Below are positions 59,462-64,000 of a DNA stretch of 64,000 nucleotides, piece by piece (the first letter of the stretch is position 1; each line of letters begins with the position of its first letter). This DNA comes from Azoarcus sp. PA01 (GTDB taxonomy: Bacteria; Pseudomonadota; Gammaproteobacteria; Burkholderiales; Rhodocyclaceae), in NCBI GenBank assembly GCA_001274695.2, contig LARU01000002.1, positions 744,001 to 808,000 of the forward strand, in the 5' to 3' direction. The translations under genes were made by a program, and so were the position numbers. Below the pieces are notes generated by a model. The model worked only from the letters and a program-made list of their open reading frames with translations. It had not been told where the DNA came from and made no database searches.

Positions 59462-60124
59462 ATGCAGCTCTACAACTTCTTCCGCAGCGGCACTTCGCAC
59501 CGTCTGCGCATCGCGCTGAACCTCAAAGGCATCGACTACGAGTACGTCGCGGTCGACCTGCGCAGCGAGGAACACCTCGGCGCCGCGTTCAAAGCGGTGA
59601 ATCCGCAGGCGCTGGTGCCGGCACTCGTGTCGGAGTCCACTGAGGGCGACCTGACGCTGATCCAGTCGCCGGCGATCATCGAGTGGCTCGAGGAACGCTA
59701 CCCGACGCCGGCGCTGCTGCCCGCCAGCGCAGAGGATCGCGCCCGCGTGCGCGCACTGGCGGCGATCGTCGGCTGCGACATCCACCCGATCAACAACCGC
59801 CGCATCCTGGAATACCTCCGGAAGACCTTCGGCTGCGACGAGGCCGCAGTGCTCGCATGGTGCGGCACGTGGATCAAGGCCGGTTTCGACGCGCTCGAAG
59901 CGCTACTCGCGGCCGACAAGTCGCGCGGGGAGTTCTGCTTCGGCAATACCCCGACGATCGCCGACGTCTATCTGATCCCGCAGGTGGAGAGCGCGCGGCG
60001 ATTCAACGTCGATCTGTCACCGTACCCGAACCTTCTCGCGGTCGACACGGCGTGCGGGCAGCTCGACGCATTCTGTCGCGCTGCGCCGGCAAAACAACCC
60101 GACGCGCCGCCGTCGACAGCCTGA
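59462..60124 (+). CDS. Maleylpyruvate isomerase (zeta-class GST type)
   Basis: Glutathione-dependent cis-trans isomerase from maleylpyruvate to fumarylpyruvate. It has 220 residues with an N-terminal thioredoxin-like domain (LYNFFRSGTSHRLRIALNLKG; the Ser in this loop is the usual zeta-class GSH residue), the TLIQSPAIIEWLEERYPTPALLP GSH-binding segment, and a helical C-terminal domain (CFGNTPTIADVYLIPQVESARRF). Its relative, maleylacetoacetate isomerase, is excluded by the pathway context. GGGAG lies 6 bases before the ATG. It is the last gene of the set, 11 bp after the monooxygenase. Confidence 0.93.
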   Translation: MQLYNFFRSGTSHRLRIALNLKGIDYEYVAVDLRSEEHLGAAFKAVNPQALVPALVSESTEGDLTLIQSPAIIEWLEERYPTPALLPASAEDRARVRALAAIVGCDIHPINNRRILEYLRKTFGCDEAAVLAWCGTWIKAGFDALEALLAADKSRGEFCFGNTPTIADVYLIPQVESARRFNVDLSPYPNLLAVDTACGQLDAFCRAAPAKQPDAPPSTA

Positions 60125-60219
60125 GCGCCCGAGCCGTACAGGTCGTAGATGCGCACGCGACCGCTGCCGGCGCCTGACTCGCCGCTTCCCGGTGCCTCGC
60201 CGGAACCCGGCGACGCTTA

Positions 60220-61065
60220 TCACGCGCCGGTCGTCACCGCGTCGGCAAGCGTCTTCAATGCCGCTATCGGCCGCGCGTCGCGCAGGCGGACCATCCCTGT
60301 CGGCACGCGGCCGACGTCCGGGGGCAACGCCTCGACGACCAGTTCGGCGGCAAGTGGTGAGCGCTCGACGACGCGCCGCGGCATCAGCGTCCAGCCCAGC
60401 CCGACCGACACGCAGCCGAGGATTCCTTCGAGCGTGCCGAACTCCATCACGTCGGCGCACGCCTGCCCGCTCGCGCGCTGCCAGGCAAGCGCTCGGGCGC
60501 GGTACGCGCAGCCTTCACGGAAAATGATCAGCGGCAGCGCTTGCGGGCCCGCGCCGTCGGCACACACTTGCACGAGTTCTTCGATGACAAGCTCGTCGAA
60601 CTGAAGATCGGGGTGCTTCACCGGCCCGGCAACGAACGCGCAGTCGAGCTTGTGGTCGAGCACCTTCTCGGTCAGCGCGGCACTGGTGTCCGCCTGCACC
60701 CGCAACTCGAGCCCCGGATGCGCAGCGCGCACGGCCTTCAGCCCCGCGGGCAGGTGCAGCGCGGCGAAAGTCTCCATCGTGCCGATGCGCAGTTCCCCTG
60801 CGCTCTCGCCGACCTGCCGCATCGCTGCGGTCGTCTGGCGTTCGAGCAGCAGCATCCGGCGCGCGTATTCGAGCAGCACCCGCCCGGACGGCGCGAGCTC
60901 AACCCCGCGCCCCTTGCGGAAAAAGAGTTCCGTTCCGAGCTCTTCCTCGAGCCGACGGATCCGGCTCGTGACGTTCGACTGCACGGTGTTGAGCTTGCGC
61001 GACGCAGCGAGGATGCCGCCCTCTTCGACGACGGTCTGGAAAGTCCGCAGCGCGACAAGTTCCAT
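60220..61065 (-). CDS. LysR-type regulator, divergent from an MFS transporter gene
   Basis: Regulator of 281 residues: winged HTH with LRTFQTVVEEGGILAASRKLNTVQSNVTSRIRRLEEELGTELFFRKGRG and a LysR substrate-binding domain (ELRIGTMETFAALHLPAGLKAV). It belongs to a different LysR branch from the regulator at 55317. The start is a GTG-ATG pair preceded by GGAGATGG; the ATG was chosen. It converges on the maleylpyruvate isomerase gene and is divergent from the transporter gene, with 100 bp between them holding two palindromes. Its effector is unknown. Confidence 0.9.
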   Translation of the reverse strand: MELVALRTFQTVVEEGGILAASRKLNTVQSNVTSRIRRLEEELGTELFFRKGRGVELAPSGRVLLEYARRMLLLERQTTAAMRQVGESAGELRIGTMETFAALHLPAGLKAVRAAHPGLELRVQADTSAALTEKVLDHKLDCAFVAGPVKHPDLQFDELVIEELVQVCADGAGPQALPLIIFREGCAYRARALAWQRASGQACADVMEFGTLEGILGCVSVGLGWTLMPRRVVERSPLAAELVVEALPPDVGRVPTGMVRLRDARPIAALKTLADAVTTGA

Positions 61066-61097
61066 CACCCATCTCCAAAACAGAATTTTTCGTTCAG

Positions 61098-61135
61098 AAC
61101 AAATCGTTTGTTTCGATAGATTATCCTGTCTATCG
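61098..61135. promoter_or_regulatory. Paired palindromes in the LysR-MFS divergent gap
   Basis: AACAAA-TCG-TTTGTT (61098-61112) and CGATAGA-N8-TCTATCG (61114-61135) are both perfect inverted repeats. TTGTTT at 61108 and TATCGT at 61131, 17 bp apart, could be the transporter promoter boxes, overlapped by the second palindrome. Confidence 0.6.
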
Positions 61136-61165
61136 TGTCTGATCGGAAGAACCGACGAGCCTCTG

Positions 61166-62374
61166 ATGAACGAACAGAAAGAACGCATCAAGATTTTGAG
61201 CGCAGGCATCTTCAGCCTGATTCTCGTGCTCGGTGTCGCGCGCTTCGCGTATACCCCGCTGCTGCCGCTGATGCAGCAGCAGGCCGGGCTCGGGATTGCC
61301 GAGGCCGGCTGGCTGGCGGCGGTCAACTACGCCGGCTATCTCTCCGGCGCGGTGCTCGCGGCGATGATCAGCGACCTCGTGCTCAAGGACCGCCTGTACC
61401 GAATCGGGATGGTCGTCGCAGTCCTGAGCACCGCGATGATGGGCCTGACGACCGACTCCACGGTCTGGGCGGTGTCGCGCTTCATCGCCGGCCTGAGCAG
61501 CGCCGCGGGCATGCTGTTCGGCACCGGGCTGATCCTCAACTGGCTGATCCGTCACAACCACCGCAGCGAACTCGGCATCCACTTCGCCGGAATCGGCCTC
61601 GGCATCGCCGGCTGCGCGGCAGCGGTCGCGCTGATGAGCTCGTGGCTCGACTGGCGCGAACAGTGGTTCGCGTTCACAGCGTTCGGCTGCGTGCTGCTGG
61701 TGCCGGCGCTGCGCTGGCTGCCGCCGCCCGATCGCAGCGCGGTGACGAAAACCGGCGAAGTCATGGCCGACCGGCCGCCGACGCCGCTGTTCATGCGCCT
61801 TTTCCTGATCGCGTACTTCTGCGCGGGGATCGGCTACGTCGTCAGCGCGACTTTCATCGTCGCGATCGTCGACCAGTTGCCGGGACTCGCCGGGCGCGGC
61901 ACGCTGGTGTTCCTCGCGATCGGCGTCGCCGCGGCACCGGCCTGCATCGTCTGGGATTTCGTCGCGCGCCGCACCGGCGACCTCAATGCGCTGATCCTCG
62001 CGGCAGTGCTGCAGATCGGCGGCATCCTGCTGCCGCTCGCCGGCGGCCTCGCCGCGGCGCTCGCCGGCGCGCTGCTGTTCGGCGGCACGTTCATCGGCAT
62101 GGTCAGCCTCGTGCTGACGATGGCCGGTCGCTACTACCCGACGCGCCCGGCGAAAATGATGGGCAAGATGACGATCTCGTACGGCATCGCGCAGATCGTG
62201 GCCCCCGCGCTGACCGGCTGGCTCGCAGCGTCACTCGGCGGTTACGCGGCCGGCCTGTATCTCGCCGCCGCGGCGATGGTCGTCGGCGTCGTGCTGCTGC
62301 TGGTGCTGAAAGCGGTCGAACGGCGCGAAACGCTCGCCGTCACGCCGCCTCCCGAACGCTGCGCGCAGGGTTGA
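61166..62374 (+). CDS. MFS transporter, YbfB/YjiJ-like
   Basis: Major facilitator protein of 402 residues with about 12 transmembrane helices. The N-terminal GVARFAYTPLLPLMQQQAGL followed by GWLAAVNYAGYLSGAVLAA is typical of the YbfB/YjiJ family, whose substrates are mostly unknown. It differs from the aromatic acid:proton symporters usually found in gentisate clusters. The start ATG lies after a weak ribosome-binding site. Control by the divergent LysR is likely; transport of an aromatic acid is only an inference from location. Confidence 0.88.
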   Translation: MNEQKERIKILSAGIFSLILVLGVARFAYTPLLPLMQQQAGLGIAEAGWLAAVNYAGYLSGAVLAAMISDLVLKDRLYRIGMVVAVLSTAMMGLTTDSTVWAVSRFIAGLSSAAGMLFGTGLILNWLIRHNHRSELGIHFAGIGLGIAGCAAAVALMSSWLDWREQWFAFTAFGCVLLVPALRWLPPPDRSAVTKTGEVMADRPPTPLFMRLFLIAYFCAGIGYVVSATFIVAIVDQLPGLAGRGTLVFLAIGVAAAPACIVWDFVARRTGDLNALILAAVLQIGGILLPLAGGLAAALAGALLFGGTFIGMVSLVLTMAGRYYPTRPAKMMGKMTISYGIAQIVAPALTGWLAASLGGYAAGLYLAAAAMVVGVVLLLVLKAVERRETLAVTPPPERCAQG

Positions 62375-62425
62375 GCGGTACCGGCGCGCGGGTCGCGCCG
62401 GCCGAGCCGGCATCGATGAGCTTCA

Positions 62426-63034
62426 TCAGTTCCGGGCCACGGACGATGCATGCGACGACGACTCCCGCCCTCCGCCGACCGCTTGCGACCGCCACGCCCT
62501 GAAGCGGGCCTCGGCCTCGTCGAAGAGCGACCTGACCCGCACGACATCCCACGGTTGCTCGGCGAGCGTCTCGTGATCCCATTGGCTGCGCGGCTCGGGC
62601 GGAGCGAAGAAATCGCCGCCGTAGACATGGATCGCGCAGGTCATCTTGCCGATCGGATTGAGCACGGAGTGGATCGCCTCGCGCTCGAGCACTGTGACGT
62701 CGCCCGCCCCCAGCGATCGCGCACCCACCGCCTCGATGCTGCCTGCGGTCCGTTGCCAGAAGACGTTGTCTTCCCGGCCCGCGTAGATGCCGACAACCGA
62801 AAACATTCGATGGTTGTGCGGCATCAGGCTCATGTATGGCGCCCACACGAAATGGAGGACGGTCAGATCCTTCGATCGATACAGCGGCTCGATACCGGCG
62901 TGGGCCGGTTCACCGAGGCGGGATCTGATCGCGCTGCCGGACGACACCGCCTCGGCCACCAGTTCGCGGATCGCCCCCTCCCCTTCGGCGACCGCGCCGA
63001 TGCAGTCCTGGATGAAACGCTCCTTCTCGAACAT
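62426..63034 (-). CDS. Cysteine-dioxygenase-like cupin protein
   Basis: Cupin of 202 residues resembling the thiol-dioxygenase superfamily. Candidate metal ligands are the His pair in SLMPHNHRMFSVVGIYAGREDNVFW and the later His in REAIHSVLNPIGKMTCAIHVYGGDF. This HxH...H spacing is that of cysteine dioxygenase-type enzymes, but overall similarity to true cysteine dioxygenase is low and the substrate is unknown. AAGGAG lies 8 bases before the ATG, which fixes the start and rejects the longer upstream reading. It converges on the MFS gene; the next gene upstream encodes a radical SAM protein. Confidence 0.75.
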   Translation of the reverse strand: MFEKERFIQDCIGAVAEGEGAIRELVAEAVSSGSAIRSRLGEPAHAGIEPLYRSKDLTVLHFVWAPYMSLMPHNHRMFSVVGIYAGREDNVFWQRTAGSIEAVGARSLGAGDVTVLEREAIHSVLNPIGKMTCAIHVYGGDFFAPPEPRSQWDHETLAEQPWDVVRVRSLFDEAEARFRAWRSQAVGGGRESSSHASSVARN

Positions 63035-63369
63035 GCTGCTGCTCCTTGCTCGAGCTCGTATCGGCAAGCGACGGGGGGTCACCTGCCTACCTACGGCTCG
63101 CGCGCATCCGGCTTGTCCCGCGCTTCGGCGCACTTCCGGCACCGCGCCGGGAGCGGAGTCGGCGCGCCTTGCGCCGCCGTCTGATCTTTTATAGGCCATC
63201 CCGCAGAGGCGCACAAAGCCGCGACGGGGGCGGAGATCCGCCGCGAAGCTCCGAGACGCGCTGACTCCAATCCGCGCGGGAGCCGGCGCGGAAAGCGGCG
63301 GACCGATCTGCGCGACGCCGGCAAAATCGGCCCACGAGGTGACCTGTCGGCGTCATGGCATCACTCGCC
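63035..63369. other. 335-bp gap without a recognised gene
   Basis: GC-rich sequence between two minus-strand genes. The readings in it are short and lack family features. No clear terminator or promoter was identified; it probably holds the promoter of the cupin gene. Confidence 0.5.
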
Positions 63370-64000
63370 TCACGGCATCACTTCGACGTAGTCGTAGATC
63401 TCGCAGTCCGTGATCTCGCGCCGCACCGCAAGCGGCGCGTTCGCGAACCACGCGTGCGGGTCGTGCCGATCGACTTCGCGGCCCATGAACTTCACCAGCT
63501 CGCAGATCGGCTCGACGACCTGCTCGCGGTACGGCGCGTCGTCGAGCACGTAGCCGACGTAGAGGTTTTTCATGCAGTTGCGGCGGCAGAACGACAGCGC
63601 TTCGCACGCTTCGCACGGCATCGCCGGGGTCGGCTGCAGCGGGCTCGGCTTTAGCCAGTTCGCGACGAGGTCGCCCTGCTGCATTTCCGGGCGGTGCGTC
63701 AGGTCCGGGCACGGGAAGATGCGCCCGTCCGGCAGGATGTTGAGGATATGCGTCGAGGCGCGGCATTGCGACAGTCCGCTGCACGCTTCGCGGGCGCGCG
63801 ACGGCAGCACCTTGTTGCGCACCGTGCCCATCAGCGGAATGAACGGGTACAGCGCGGGGGACGCGAAGAATTTGTCGATCAGCAGCGAGAGCGCTTCTTT
63901 CTTGGCTGGCATCGCTTCGGCGTCGTAGAAGCCTTCGGCCTGCGTGAACTGCCAATACACGTAGTCGAAAGCCGGCAGCAGGCTGTCGAGTTCGTCGAAG
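63370..64000 (-). CDS. Radical SAM/SPASM-domain protein (C-terminal part only)
   Basis: The frame is open to the window edge, so the N-terminal part with the expected CX3CX2C cluster is not visible. The 209 codons present carry a SPASM-like Cys-rich region: ACSGLSQC, then NILPDGRIFPCPDLTHRPEMQQGDLVANW, then CEACEALSFCRRNC. In this family such Cys hold auxiliary Fe-S clusters in enzymes that modify peptides or act as sulfatase/dehydrogenase maturases. No small precursor peptide gene was seen in the visible flank. A methionine lies 13 codons inside the edge but the open frame upstream shows it is not the start. Confidence 0.8.
   Translation of the reverse strand, partial: FDELDSLLPAFDYVYWQFTQAEGFYDAEAMPAKKEALSLLIDKFFASPALYPFIPLMGTVRNKVLPSRAREACSGLSQCRASTHILNILPDGRIFPCPDLTHRPEMQQGDLVANWLKPSPLQPTPAMPCEACEALSFCRRNCMKNLYVGYVLDDAPYREQVVEPICELVKFMGREVDRHDPHAWFANAPLAVRREITDCEIYDYVEVMP

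Overview
The window is a high-GC, gene-dense bacterial chromosome segment. Gene content and order point to a betaproteobacterium of the Rhodocyclales, close to Aromatoleum/Azoarcus. The grounds are the hflX-hfq-der-bamB-yfgM-hisS-ispG-rodZ-pilF-rlmN-ndk block, a his operon running into HIT-tatABC, an mla operon that contains mlaA, a PHB phasin, and a gentisate cluster for 3-hydroxybenzoate. The genus is inferred from this pattern, not from a database search.

Layout. 1-12.8 kb (minus strand): membrane quality control (hflC, hflK), GTPases (hflX, der), hfq, outer-membrane assembly (bamB, yfgM), hisS, ispG, rodZ, pilF, rlmN and ndk, ending at a strong bidirectional terminator. 12.8-15.7 kb: sucCD and a DUF2889 gene. 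15.9-19.8 kb: a FimV-like protein, a Nif3 protein and a DegS-type periplasmic protease. 19.8-28.8 kb: the his/tat block. hisG and hisD, then hisB-H-A-F-I-E, a HIT gene and tatA-B-C lie on the minus strand, but hisC lies on the plus strand between hisB and hisD, and hisB carries a one-base frameshift. 29-36.5 kb: rnk, then murA, a bolA-like gene, an ABC-2 exporter and mlaBCADEF (phospholipid trafficking). 36.6-41.4 kb: a Kef-type antiporter and the LPS genes kdsD, kdsC, lptC and lptA. 41.5-44.5 kb: a crotonase, a phasin with a near-consensus promoter, and pilU. 44.6-54.4 kb: plsC, gmhB, glySQ, lnt, corC, ybeY, ybeZ, miaB and a divergent tRNA-Met(CAT).

54.5-64 kb is the accessory part. It holds an exported cupin and a LysR regulator divergent from a four-gene set: gentisate 1,2-dioxygenase, fumarylpyruvate hydrolase, 3-hydroxybenzoate 6-monooxygenase and a GST-type maleylpyruvate isomerase. 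Together these convert 3-hydroxybenzoate to gentisate, maleylpyruvate, fumarylpyruvate, and finally fumarate plus pyruvate. A second LysR gene is divergent from an MFS transporter. A thiol-dioxygenase-like cupin and the C-terminal part of a radical SAM/SPASM protein close the window.

The points most worth a second look are: (i) the reversed hisC beside three stem-loops, two of which share an identical 25-nt loop carried in opposite orientation on unrelated stems; (ii) the hisB frameshift; (iii) a perfect FNR/Anr-type palindrome between the LysR operators and the oxygen-dependent gentisate dioxygenase gene; (iv) a hairpin between tatA and tatB. No CRISPR array, prophage or insertion sequence was seen.
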